Shown: positions 48,456 to 57,281 of the stretch, piece by piece
Position numbering within the stretch: the first letter of the stretch is position 1
How the letters are laid out: every line of letters starts with the position of its first letter
From: Caulobacter sp. 602-2
GTDB taxonomy: Bacteria; Pseudomonadota; Alphaproteobacteria; Caulobacterales; Caulobacteraceae
Direction of reading: 5' to 3'
NCBI RefSeq assembly: GCF_011043625.1
Contig: NZ_JAAKGT010000007.1
Coordinates: 124,001 to 188,000, forward strand
Length of the DNA stretch: 64,000 nucleotides
Translations under genes and position numbers: made by a program
Notes under the pieces: generated by a model
Told to the model about the DNA's origin: nothing
Databases searched by the model: none
Seen by the model: only the letters and a program-made list of their open reading frames with translations

Positions 48456-49442
48456 ATGGGGCGCGCCGTTCGAACATTGGCAGCGAGCCTCGGACTTGCA
48501 TCGGCTCTGCTCGCCTCGCCCGCCCTGGCCGGCTTTTCGGTGCGCGACGGCCGCCTGATCGACGCCTGCGGCGAGCCCTTCGTCGCTCGCGGGGTGAATA
48601 TTCCGCACGCCTGGAAGCCGGGGGCCACCGGAAGATCCATCCGCGAGACGGCGGCGCTTGGCTCGAACACCGTGCGCGTGGTGCTCAGCGACGGGACGCG
48701 CTGGCGGCGCACCTCGCCGGCCGCCGTCCGCAGGATTCTCGCCCAGGCCCGTCGCGCCAGGCAGGTCGTGATCCTCGAGGTGCACGACACCACAGGCTAC
48801 GGCCTGGAGCCGAAAGCTGCGCACATCGGCGCGGCGCTGGCCTACTGGGCCAGGCTTGAGCCCGTTCTGCGCGGTCGGGAGGACTTCGTCCTCGTCAACA
48901 TCGGCAACGAGCCGACCGCCGGCACGACGACGCCGGAGCAATGGTTCGAGGCGCACCGCACGGCCATCGTCGCCCTGCGCGCGCTGGGGCTGCGCCACAC
49001 CCTGGTGATCGACGCCCACGACTACGGCCAGGATCGTTCGGGGACCATGCGCGACCGGGCGGCCGAGCTGTTCGCGGCCGATCCGCAGCGCAACCTGGTC
49101 TTCGACGTCCACATGTACGAAGCCTATGGCCAGGCGCGGGACGTCGAACGCTATCTGCAAGCCTTCGCGACGGCGCGCCTGCCGCTGATCGTCGGCGAGT
49201 TCGGTCCCGACCATCGCGGCGAGCCGGTCGACGAAGACGCGATCTTCCGTCTCTCAACTGCGCTCGGCGTTGGCTATTTGGCCTGGTCGTGGTCGGGCAA
49301 CGCGCCCGAGGTCGCCGACCTGGACCTGGTCGAGGGCTTCGACGGCCGGCGCCTGACCCCGTGGGGCGAGCGCTTCTTCAACGGAGCCGGCGGCGTGCGC
49401 GAGACGGCCCGGCGCTCGCGCGTGTTCGCGGGCTGCCGCTAG
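48456..49442 (+). CDS. GH5 endo-beta-1,4-mannanase (GH5_8-like)
   Basis: The ATG at 48456 follows AGGGGAGG and gives a signal peptide (residues 1-25). GH5 motifs are Glu-Val-His-Asp-Thr-Thr-Gly (108-114), acid/base E152 in Asn-Ile-Gly-Asn-Glu-Pro, Asp-Val-His-Met-Tyr-Glu (217-222), nucleophile E248 in Ile-Val-Gly-Glu-Phe-Gly, and Leu-Ala-Trp-Ser-Trp-Ser-Gly-Asn. This set is typical of bacterial GH5 subfamily 8 mannanases. The length of 328 residues is a single catalytic domain without a binding module. It supplies manno-oligosaccharides to the rest of the locus. Confidence 0.9.
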   Translation: MGRAVRTLAASLGLASALLASPALAGFSVRDGRLIDACGEPFVARGVNIPHAWKPGATGRSIRETAALGSNTVRVVLSDGTRWRRTSPAAVRRILAQARRARQVVILEVHDTTGYGLEPKAAHIGAALAYWARLEPVLRGREDFVLVNIGNEPTAGTTTPEQWFEAHRTAIVALRALGLRHTLVIDAHDYGQDRSGTMRDRAAELFAADPQRNLVFDVHMYEAYGQARDVERYLQAFATARLPLIVGEFGPDHRGEPVDEDAIFRLSTALGVGYLAWSWSGNAPEVADLDLVEGFDGRRLTPWGERFFNGAGGVRETARRSRVFAGCR

Positions 49443-50458
49443 CTGCGCTTGGCGGCGGCGGACTCGGCCAGCACGCGCGACAGGATGGTCAGCAGTTCAC
49501 GGGCCGCGCCTTCGTCCAGGTCGCCCAGTATGCCGCGCGCCTGAGGCGGCAGGTGCTCGTTGGCGTCGCCTTCGGTGCGGAAGACGTAGTGGTCGAACAT
49601 CGCCTTCCAGGCCTGGCGATGGGCGGCGGGCAGGGCGCGCAGGGTCAGCATGGCGTGCATGAAGGCGTCGCGGGCCAGGCCACGCCCCTGGTTCGACGGG
49701 TTCCACCAGTAGTTCACCAGCATGTTGACCGTTTCCAGCGAACGGACGTGGTGCCACCACAGATAGGGCACGTAGATCGCGTCGCCGGGTTCCAGTTCGG
49801 TCGTCTGGGCCGCTTCCAGCGCCTGGGCGAAGCGCGGGAAGCGCTCCAGGTCGGGCTCTTCGAACGACACCAGGCTGATCGTCGCCCCGGCCGGCGTGCG
49901 CTCGAACGGCCCCATGTAGAGGTTCTCCACCTGGTCGGGCGGGAACAGGGTGAAGCGCCGGCGGCCGGCGACCACGCAGGCGATGTTCTCGAATGGGTCG
50001 TGGTGAGCCGCCACGATCACCCGGTTGCCGATCCAGGCCCGGGGCTCGATCGTCGGATCCAGCAGGGGCATGGGATTGTCTTCGGCGAAGCCGGGCAGGG
50101 CGTTCCAGGTGGGCACGGACTGGGCGGCCAGCGCCGTCTGCTCGGCGTCGCCGGCGTGCTGTGCGAGGAAGTCGAAGGTCTTCTGCAGTCGGGCCCGGCC
50201 GCCGCGGAAGTTCATGCCGGCAAGGTCGTCGCCGTAGAAGAACCGCCCGCCCGCCTCGGCCGGTGCGAAGACGGTCGCCACCGACTGGCCGGCGTCGAAG
50301 CGCGACAGGTACTCGAACAGGGCCGCGTGTCCGGTTCGACCGGCTTCCACCACCGGCCAGTGCGAGACGAGGCCCCGGATCACGACCGGTTCGGAGGCGG
50401 CCGTCAGCGCGGCGAGCGCCTCGGGCGAAGTCGCCGTGGATTCGCGGATTTCCTTCAA
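49439..50458 (-). CDS. JmjC/cupin-like protein
   Basis: This cytoplasmic protein has a cupin-8/JmjC fold. The iron site is His-His-Asp near the middle (Ala-Ala-His-His-Asp-Pro-Phe-Glu-Asn), with a later His in Leu-Trp-Trp-His-His-Val. Tyr-Val-Pro-Tyr-Leu-Trp-Trp is also typical. The TTG at 50458 (Leu-Lys-Glu-Ile-Arg-Glu) after GGGGGAG is chosen as start; the open frame extends to 50545 but the upstream residues look non-coding. The product is then 339 residues. Such genes accompany TonB receptor and halogenase genes in Caulobacter relatives, and it may be an oxygenase acting on the same unknown substrate. Confidence 0.82.
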   Translation of the reverse strand: MKEIRESTATSPEALAALTAASEPVVIRGLVSHWPVVEAGRTGHAALFEYLSRFDAGQSVATVFAPAEAGGRFFYGDDLAGMNFRGGRARLQKTFDFLAQHAGDAEQTALAAQSVPTWNALPGFAEDNPMPLLDPTIEPRAWIGNRVIVAAHHDPFENIACVVAGRRRFTLFPPDQVENLYMGPFERTPAGATISLVSFEEPDLERFPRFAQALEAAQTTELEPGDAIYVPYLWWHHVRSLETVNMLVNYWWNPSNQGRGLARDAFMHAMLTLRALPAAHRQAWKAMFDHYVFRTEGDANEHLPPQARGILGDLDEGAARELLTILSRVLAESAAAKRS

Positions 50459-50780
50459 CGGACAGGCTCCCCCCGAAAGGTCGTCACCCTTCGAACGGGG
50501 CGTACTGAAGGGTGATTGTGTCCGCCAGGCAACAGCGGTTGGCAAGGCTCAAGGATTAAACAAAATAATTTTATAAAATGCTGGCGTACCGGTGTTTGCT
50601 ACGGCTATGAAACATCAAGCGCCCGCGTCGAGACGGGCGCGACGGGAGGAGGCGCGACGCCGGACATCGTCCGGCCAAGGCTTCCCACGCAATCGGCGGC
50701 ACGACCGCTCATCTCCGGCGTCCGCGCCGGACACTTGAAGGGGCTGCGTGAGCAAGCGCGGCCTTGGGAGGGGACGACCT
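50459..50780. promoter_or_regulatory. Divergent promoter and structured leader of the large TonB receptor
   Basis: The 322-base gap contains an A/T-rich near-palindrome (about 50559-50580, centred on AAAATAATTTT). About 200 bases of GC-rich leader follow, with perfect hairpins such as CGCCCG...CGGGCG (50619-50638) and GCCGGAC-ATC-GTCCGGC (50659-50675). The A/T-rich part resembles the candidate ROK sites at 38911 and 48373. No gene is supported; a 43-codon frame from 50606 has no ribosome site. Confidence 0.45.
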
Positions 50781-53700
50781 ATGAGAATCACGCGAATCCG
50801 CATGGCCGGATGGATGGGCTGCGCTTCGGTCGCAGCCTTGCTGAGCGCCGCGCCGGCCCTGGCGCAGGAGACGGTTTCGACCGCGCCGGCCGCCTCGCAG
50901 GCTTCACCGTCGGACGTGATCGCCGACAACGAGGTCGACACCGTGATCGTCACCGGCCAGCGCGCGGCGCTGAAGTCGGCTCAGCAGATCAAGCGCAGCG
51001 CCGACACCATCGTCGACTCCATCACCGCCAGCGACATCGGTTCGTTCCCCGACAAATCGGTCGCCGAGGCCCTGCAGCGGGTGCCGGGCGTCACCGTCAA
51101 CCGCTACGCCTCGACCAGCGACACCACCCACTTCTCGGCCGAGCCCTCGGGCGTCATCGTCCGCGGCCTGTCGCAGGTCCGCTCGGAGTTCAACGGCCGC
51201 GACACCTTCAGCGCCAACTCCTCGCGCGGCCTGTCGTGGGGCGACGTCTCGCCCGAACTGATGGGCGGGGTCGACACCTACAAGAACCAGACCGCCGAAC
51301 TGATCGAGGGCGGCATCGCCGGCACCGTCGATCTGAAGACGCGCCTGCCGTTCGACAGCGCTGGCAGGGTGATCGGCATCACCACTTCGCTGAACTACGG
51401 CAACCTGTCCGAACAGGTGACGCCGGAGGTCTCGGCCATCTACGCCAATCGCTGGGACAGCGAGATCGGCGAGTTCGGCCTGATGGTGAACGGCGCCCAT
51501 TCGGAGCTGAACACGATCTCGGAAAGCTCGCAGTTCGGCCGCATGGGCATCTTCAAGGATGTCACCATGTTCGGCGGGGGCACCAAGTACATCCCGGCCT
51601 GGTATCGGCTGGCGCATACCGAGTTCGACCGCACCCGCAACGGCGTCGCCGCCGCCGGCCAGTGGCGCGACAACGACCAGAAGTTCCTGGCTACGGTGCA
51701 GTTCAACAAGTCGAGCTACGAGAACATCTGGCACGAGCGCTCGGTGCAGGGCAGCGCCTTCAGCCTCTATAACCGCGGTCCGCACTTCGAGGTCACCAAC
51801 GCCGACGCGAGCACCTACGTGCTGCCGGCGCCCGGCACGACCTTCAAGTTCGACGACGAGGGCAACTTCGAGAGCGGCATCATGACCTCGCCGCTCGGCT
51901 GGGTCGGCAACACCACCTCGGCCAGCAACGACTGGGCCGGTTACCTGATCGGTCAGACCTCGACGGGCCAGCCGGTCATCGAGCCTTGCTATGGCTGGAC
52001 CGGCCGGACCGACTGCGCGCCCGAGCAGCGCGGCGGCGAACTGTCCGCCACCACGCGCTACAACTACAACAAGCAGACCACCCAGGACCTGGGCTTCAAT
52101 CTGAAGTGGGATCCGACCGACCGCCTGCGTTTCAACTTCGACGTCCAGAAGGTGAAGGCCAAGCTGTCCAACTACGACGCCGACGTCGGCCTGGTTTCCT
52201 ACGCCAATCTCAACATCGACGCGACGGGCGACCATCCGGTCATGACGGTGCTGCCGGGCACCAACATCAACTACGCCCCGGGCGGCCTGGCCAACCCCAA
52301 CGCCTGGCGCTTCAACAACGTCAACAACCACCTCGAACGCAGCGAGGGCGACCAGTTCGCCGCGCGGATCGACGTGCAGTACGACCTGGGCGACGGCTGG
52401 CTGGACTCGCTGAAGGTGGGTGCGCGCCACGCCGACCGCGAACAGACGGTCCGCTGGAGCGTCTATAACTGGGGCGGCATCGCCAACGCCTGGGGCTGCG
52501 ACCAGGGCGGCGGCGGCGTCAACAGCACCGACTACCTCTGGTACAATGTCGACCGCACCGCGCCGGCTTCCAACGTCAACGGCGACTGCGCCACCGGCAA
52601 CGCCACCACCACCTTCAGCGGCTGGGATCGCAACCTGCCGGACGTGCGCTCGTTCAACGACATCTTCAGCGGCGACGTGCTGAAGTCCGGCATGCTGACC
52701 TTCGCCAGCATGGACTTCGTCAAGGACCTGGAGAAGTTCCAGAAGGCTTTCGGCTACTCCAACACCGGCGTCGGCTCTTCGCGCTGGGAGGCGGTCTGCT
52801 ATCGCGCCGGCGAGACCAACTGCTTCCTGCCGCAGGAAATCACCGACGTCTCGGAGAAGACCAACGCGGCCTACTTCATGCTGAAGTTCGGCGGGCGCGA
52901 TCACAGGATCGGTGGCTTCGGGATCAGCGGCAACATCGGCCTGCGCTATGTCGAGACGCAGAATGAAAGCAGCGGCTCGCTGGTCCATGCCGACTTCGGC
53001 AAGAACGACGTGCGGGTCTGCCAGCCGCGCGGGCGTCCGATGGGACCCGACGGTCTGCCGATCACCGGCGCCTACGTGCCCCAGAGCCTGTGGTGCTACC
53101 TCTCGGCGGAAGACAAGGCGTTCACCGACGGCCTGGCCTCGGCCAGCACCGTTCGCCAGAAGCACCACAACGTCCTGCCGAGCTTCAATCTGAAGATCGA
53201 CCTCAATGACGAGTGGCAGCTGCGCCTGGCGGCGTCGCGCGCCATGTCGCGTCCCGATATCGGCTACCTGAAGAACTATGTTCAGGTGAACATGGCCGGG
53301 CCCGACATGAACAACGTCAATGACCCGCTGTGGGTCAAGGACAGCGCGGGCAACATCACCGGGGCCAACCTCCGCTACACGGCGGAGTCCTACAATCCGT
53401 ACCTGAAGCCGATGACGGCCGACCAGATCGACATCAGTCTCGAGCACTACTTCGCCGAGGTCGGCTCGTTCTCGCTGGCGGTCTTCTACAAGAAGTTCAA
53501 CGACTACATTCAGTACGGCGGCTTCAACCAGGACGTCACGGTCAACGGCGTCACCCGCACAGTGTTCACCCGTGGTCCGGTGAACGGCGACGGCGCGAAG
53601 ATCCGTGGCGCCGAAGCGGCCTACCAGCGCTACTTCGACTTCCTGCCCGCACCGTTCGACGGCCTCGGGATCCAGGCCAACTTCACCTATGTCGAGAACA

Positions 53701-54149
53701 AGGGGATCACGAACAGCAACCTAAGCAACGCTTCGGGCGGCGGCGGCTCCAACACCAGCGGCGGCGGCCTCAGCCAGGCCGACGGGGCGGTGCAGGTCGA
53801 CTCGCTCGAAGGCCTCTCGAAGTACGCCTACAACCTCGTGGGCATGTACGAGAAAGGCCGCTGGGCGGTGCGGGCGGCCTACAACTGGCGTTCGAAGTAC
53901 CTGCTGACCGCCATGGACTGCTGTCTGGCCTTCCCGATTTGGCAGGACGACGCAGGCTATCTCGACGCTTCGGTCCGCTATCGGGCGAGCGACAACCTCG
54001 AGATCAGCCTGCAAGGCAGCAACCTGCTGAACACCGAGTCCGTGCTCAAGCAGCAGGTCACTGACGCGTCGGCCGGCGGCCTCCTGAAGGACAACGCCTG
54101 GAACCGAACGGACAAGCGTTACCTGTTGACGTTCCGCTTCAAGTACTGA
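50781..54149 (+). CDS. Large TonB-dependent receptor (TonB-Xanth-Caul type)
   Basis: The ATG at 50781 follows GGAGGGG; a GTG at 50748 lacks a clear ribosome site. The signal peptide is residues 1-30 (Ala-Leu-Ala-Gln). The plug begins Thr-Val-Ile-Val-Thr-Gly-Gln-Arg-Ala-Ala-Leu and contains Ile-Gly-Ser-Phe-Pro-Asp-Lys-Ser-Val-Ala-Glu-Ala-Leu-Gln-Arg-Val-Pro-Gly-Val. The barrel ends in Thr-Phe-Arg-Phe-Lys-Tyr. At 1122 residues it is among the larger receptors, with four or more Cys residues in extracellular-type loops. A terminator-like hairpin follows, then the halogenase operon. With the mannan locus on one side and GH35 on the other, an oligosaccharide ligand is likely. Confidence 0.94.
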   Translation: MRITRIRMAGWMGCASVAALLSAAPALAQETVSTAPAASQASPSDVIADNEVDTVIVTGQRAALKSAQQIKRSADTIVDSITASDIGSFPDKSVAEALQRVPGVTVNRYASTSDTTHFSAEPSGVIVRGLSQVRSEFNGRDTFSANSSRGLSWGDVSPELMGGVDTYKNQTAELIEGGIAGTVDLKTRLPFDSAGRVIGITTSLNYGNLSEQVTPEVSAIYANRWDSEIGEFGLMVNGAHSELNTISESSQFGRMGIFKDVTMFGGGTKYIPAWYRLAHTEFDRTRNGVAAAGQWRDNDQKFLATVQFNKSSYENIWHERSVQGSAFSLYNRGPHFEVTNADASTYVLPAPGTTFKFDDEGNFESGIMTSPLGWVGNTTSASNDWAGYLIGQTSTGQPVIEPCYGWTGRTDCAPEQRGGELSATTRYNYNKQTTQDLGFNLKWDPTDRLRFNFDVQKVKAKLSNYDADVGLVSYANLNIDATGDHPVMTVLPGTNINYAPGGLANPNAWRFNNVNNHLERSEGDQFAARIDVQYDLGDGWLDSLKVGARHADREQTVRWSVYNWGGIANAWGCDQGGGGVNSTDYLWYNVDRTAPASNVNGDCATGNATTTFSGWDRNLPDVRSFNDIFSGDVLKSGMLTFASMDFVKDLEKFQKAFGYSNTGVGSSRWEAVCYRAGETNCFLPQEITDVSEKTNAAYFMLKFGGRDHRIGGFGISGNIGLRYVETQNESSGSLVHADFGKNDVRVCQPRGRPMGPDGLPITGAYVPQSLWCYLSAEDKAFTDGLASASTVRQKHHNVLPSFNLKIDLNDEWQLRLAASRAMSRPDIGYLKNYVQVNMAGPDMNNVNDPLWVKDSAGNITGANLRYTAESYNPYLKPMTADQIDISLEHYFAEVGSFSLAVFYKKFNDYIQYGGFNQDVTVNGVTRTVFTRGPVNGDGAKIRGAEAAYQRYFDFLPAPFDGLGIQANFTYVENKGITNSNLSNASGGGGSNTSGGGLSQADGAVQVDSLEGLSKYAYNLVGMYEKGRWAVRAAYNWRSKYLLTAMDCCLAFPIWQDDAGYLDASVRYRASDNLEISLQGSNLLNTESVLKQQVTDASAGGLLKDNAWNRTDKRYLLTFRFKY

Positions 54150-54158
54150 TCGATCCCA

Positions 54159-54187
54159 GAAGGGGCGGGCCGCTGGTCCGCCCCTTC
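54159..54187. terminator. Hairpin after the large TonB receptor
   Basis: GAAGGGGCGG and CCGCCCCTTC are perfect 10-base arms around a nine-base loop, 9 bases after the receptor stop. There is no long T run, so it may attenuate and not fully stop transcription into the halogenase genes. Confidence 0.65.
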
Positions 54188-54243
54188 GTCACAAGAAGAC
54201 GGGCCCGCTCGATCGGCGCTCGAAAATGGGTGGGAACGGCGGC

Positions 54244-55776
54244 ATGGAAACAAGCGCGCCCCTGGATATCGTCATCGTCGGCGGGGGAACGGCCGGCTGG
54301 ATGGTCGGGACGGCGCTGGTCAGCGGCCTGCGTCCTCACCAGGCCCGGGTCAGGCTGGTCGAGTCCGACGAGATCGCCACCGTCGGCGTGGGCGAGGCCA
54401 CCATCCCGGCCATGCGCGACTACAACCGCTTCGTCGGCATCGACGAAGTCGAGATGATGCGCGAGACGAACGGCACGTTCAAACTTGGCATCGAGTTCCT
54501 CGACTGGGGCTTCAAGGGCTCGTCCTATCACCATCCGTTCGGGGTGCACGGCGCGGCCATCGGCGGCGCCGGCTTCCACCATCACTGGAACCGGGCGCGC
54601 CTTGCGGGTCACGACGTCGATATCGAGCAGTTCTCGTACGCCATCGCCGCGGCGCGGGCCGACCGCTTCGAGTTTCCCAATCCCGATCCCGACAAGATCG
54701 ATTCCACCTACAGCTACGCCTATCACTTCGACGCCAGCCTCTACGCCAAGTACCTGCGCAAGGTGGCGGTCGGGCGGGGGCTGAAGCGCACCGAGGGCAA
54801 GGTGGTCGAGGTCACGCGCGATCCGCTTTCGGGCGATGTCGCCTCGATCACCCTGGCCTCGGGCGAGGTGATCAAGGGCGACTTCTTCGTCGACTGCACG
54901 GGGTTCCGCGGCCTGCTGATCGGCCAGACGCTGAACAGCCCCTTCGAGGACTGGACCGACTGGCTGCCCTGCGACCGGGCCTGGGCCGTGCCCTGCGCTC
55001 GCGCTGGCCGCTTCACGCCCTTCACGCGCTCGACTGCGCGAGAGGCCGGCTGGCAATGGCGCATTCCGCTGCAGCACCGCACCGGCAACGGCTACGTCTA
55101 TTCCAGCCGCTACATCAGCGACGACGAGGCGGCCGCCACCCTGATGGCCAACCTGGACGGCGAGGCCTTGGACGAGCCTCGCCAGATCCGCTTCAAGGCC
55201 GGTCGCCGCACGGCGTCGTGGACGGGCAACGTCATGGCCGCGGGCCTGGCGAGCGGCTTTCTGGAGCCCCTGGAGTCGACCAGCATCTACCTGATCCAGA
55301 TCGCGGTGATGAACCTGCTCAAGCTGTTTCCGGGCAAGCGGATCGAGCCGGCTCTCGTCGACGACTTCAACCGTCGGGTCGACATGGAGTACGACCGGGT
55401 GCGCGATTTCCTGATCCTGCACTATCACGCCAACACCCGCACCGACGGCGAGCTGTGGAAGCACTGTCGCGAGATGCAGATCCCCGAGAGCCTGCAGCAC
55501 AAGCTGGAGCTGTTCAGGCATCGCGGCGTGGCGCCGAACTATCACGACGGCCTGTTCGCGCTGCCCAGCTGGATCTCGGTGCTGCTGGGGCAGGGGGTCC
55601 TGCCCGGCGGCTATGACCGGATGGTCGACAACGTGCCGCTGCCCCAGGCGCTGGCCGAGATGGAGCGCCAGCGCTCGGCGATCGCGCGGCGGATCGGCTC
55701 GATGCCGACCCATGCCGACTTCATCGCCAGTCACTGCGCCATCACCGGGCGGGCGATCGCGGAGGCCTTGGCATGA
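54244..55776 (+). CDS. Flavin-dependent halogenase (tryptophan halogenase family), first of three
   Basis: The start at 54244 is used; an ATG at 54226 would add six residues. The FAD-binding Gly-Gly-Gly-Thr-Ala-Gly-Trp is at about 13-19. The catalytic Lys equivalent to PrnA K79 is K80 in Gly-Thr-Phe-Lys-Leu-Gly-Ile. The halogenase signature Gly-Trp-Gln-Trp-Arg-Ile-Pro and the Leu-Glu-Pro-Leu-Glu-Ser-Thr block with the second catalytic Glu are intact. It is 510 residues long. Relatives beside TonB receptors in Brevundimonas and Xanthomonas can brominate free indole in vitro, but natural substrates are unknown. Its stop overlaps the next gene. Confidence 0.93.
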   Translation: METSAPLDIVIVGGGTAGWMVGTALVSGLRPHQARVRLVESDEIATVGVGEATIPAMRDYNRFVGIDEVEMMRETNGTFKLGIEFLDWGFKGSSYHHPFGVHGAAIGGAGFHHHWNRARLAGHDVDIEQFSYAIAAARADRFEFPNPDPDKIDSTYSYAYHFDASLYAKYLRKVAVGRGLKRTEGKVVEVTRDPLSGDVASITLASGEVIKGDFFVDCTGFRGLLIGQTLNSPFEDWTDWLPCDRAWAVPCARAGRFTPFTRSTAREAGWQWRIPLQHRTGNGYVYSSRYISDDEAAATLMANLDGEALDEPRQIRFKAGRRTASWTGNVMAAGLASGFLEPLESTSIYLIQIAVMNLLKLFPGKRIEPALVDDFNRRVDMEYDRVRDFLILHYHANTRTDGELWKHCREMQIPESLQHKLELFRHRGVAPNYHDGLFALPSWISVLLGQGVLPGGYDRMVDNVPLPQALAEMERQRSAIARRIGSMPTHADFIASHCAITGRAIAEALA

Positions 55777-57281
55777 GCCGACCGGTTCAAACCGTCGTGG
55801 CGGTCGGTTTCGGCGCGCCGCTGTGGCTGACGGTTCTGGCCCTGCGCAAGGCCTTCGGCGCGGGCGGGCTCGTGGTGCGGGCGGTCGAGACCGCGCCGCC
55901 GACGCCTGGCCTTTCGCACGCCGGCCTGCCGGCCATGGGCAACCTGCATCAACTGCTGGGCCTGTCCGAGGTGGAGCTGGCGAGGCGCTGCGGCGCGGTT
56001 CCTTCCCTGGGTCAGCGTTTCGCCGGCTTTTCCGGCGACGGCTCGGCCTTCCTGCACCCCTACGACACCCATGGGCACTCGGTGGACTACGTCGACTTCG
56101 TCCATCACTGGGTGCTGGCGCGCCGCCGGGGCCTGAAGGCCGCGCTGGAGGACTTCTCCCTGGGGGCGGCCGCCGCCAAGCAGGGGCGCATCGTCGAGGG
56201 CGACGATCCGGCGCGGCTGTCCTCGCCAGGCGTAGGCCTGCATGTCGAGGCGACGGCCTATGCGGACCTGCTGCGCCAGCGCGCCCTGGCCGACGGCGTG
56301 TCTGTCCAGCAGGGCGCCATCGCGGACGTCGAGCGGTCGGGCGACCGCATCGACGCCTTGGTTCTGGACGGCGGGGTGCGGGTCGAAGGAGATCTCTTCC
56401 TCGACGTCGGCGACGGTTCGCTGATCGGGCAGATGCCCGGCGCGGCCTTCGAGTCCTGGAGCGCCTGGCTGCCGTTCGACCGCGTTCTGCCTTTGGCCGG
56501 ACGGCGGTTGGGCGCCCTGCCGGCCTACGCCCATGTCGAGGCCGTGGATGGCGGCTGGATCGGGCTCTATCCGCTGCAGGATCGCACCGCGGGCCTGGCG
56601 GTCTACGACTCCCGCGCTACGGACGAGGCGGCCATGGTCCGCCAGGCGGAAGGCGTTTCGCCCCTGGATTGGCGGCAGGGCGAGGCCCTGGTCGTGAAGC
56701 CGGGAATGCAGACGCGCCCCTGGATCGGCAACTGCGTGGCGCTGGGGGCGGCCGCGATCGCGCTGGATCCTTCGGACGCCGCACCCATGCACGCCTTGCA
56801 AGCCGGACTGTCGCATCTGGTGACGCTGTTCCCGAGCGATATCGACGGTGGTCCCGAGGCGCGGGCCTACGGCGCGGCGATGGCGGCGCACGGCCGCGGC
56901 CTGCGCGACTTCCAGGCCATGCACTACTACCTCAACCGGCGGAGCGGCGCGCCTTGGGAGGCTGTGAGAAATTTAGAGCCGCCGGCGGACCTGGCCTACA
57001 AGCTGCGTCTGTTCAGCGCTCGCGGCGTCGTGCCGACCCGTGAGGACGAGGCCTTCCAGCCCGCCAACTGGGCGGCCTGCCTGATCGGCCATGGCGTCGT
57101 TCCGCAGGCCCACGATCCGCTGGCCGAGGGCGTCAGCGAAGGCGAGCAGATCCAGATCTTCCAGAAGATCCTTGGTCGCATCGCCGCCGATGTGGGCCGG
57201 ATGCGTCCGCTGGAGGCCAAGCTCGCGTCGATGACGCAACGACCCGCCGCGCCGGCTCCGGCGCCCCTGCGGTTCACGTGA
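55773..57281 (+). CDS. Degenerate halogenase-family protein, probably not a halogenase
   Basis: The 502-residue product aligns in layout with its two neighbours but lacks their key sites. The Gly-Gly-Gly-Thr-Ala-Gly-Trp motif is replaced by Ala-Val-Gly-Phe-Gly-Ala-Pro-Leu-Trp. The Lys of Thr-Phe-Lys-Leu-Gly is absent (Val-Pro-Ser-Leu-Gly-Gln-Arg-Phe), Trp-x-Trp-x-Ile-Pro has become Gly-Trp-Ile-Gly-Leu-Tyr-Pro, and Leu-Glu-Pro-Leu-Glu-Ser-Thr has become Leu-Asp-Pro-Ser-Asp-Ala-Ala. The frame is intact over the full length, so it is a maintained gene and not a pseudogene. It overlaps both neighbours by four bases. A structural partner of the active enzymes is one possibility. Confidence 0.85.
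   Translation: MSRPVQTVVAVGFGAPLWLTVLALRKAFGAGGLVVRAVETAPPTPGLSHAGLPAMGNLHQLLGLSEVELARRCGAVPSLGQRFAGFSGDGSAFLHPYDTHGHSVDYVDFVHHWVLARRRGLKAALEDFSLGAAAAKQGRIVEGDDPARLSSPGVGLHVEATAYADLLRQRALADGVSVQQGAIADVERSGDRIDALVLDGGVRVEGDLFLDVGDGSLIGQMPGAAFESWSAWLPFDRVLPLAGRRLGALPAYAHVEAVDGGWIGLYPLQDRTAGLAVYDSRATDEAAMVRQAEGVSPLDWRQGEALVVKPGMQTRPWIGNCVALGAAAIALDPSDAAPMHALQAGLSHLVTLFPSDIDGGPEARAYGAAMAAHGRGLRDFQAMHYYLNRRSGAPWEAVRNLEPPADLAYKLRLFSARGVVPTREDEAFQPANWAACLIGHGVVPQAHDPLAEGVSEGEQIQIFQKILGRIAADVGRMRPLEAKLASMTQRPAAPAPAPLRFT

Noticed and set aside
50606..50737. 43-codon open frame in the leader of the large TonB receptor
   Set aside because: No ribosome site, Arg/Pro/Ser-rich composition and overlap with hairpins make it unlikely to be a gene.
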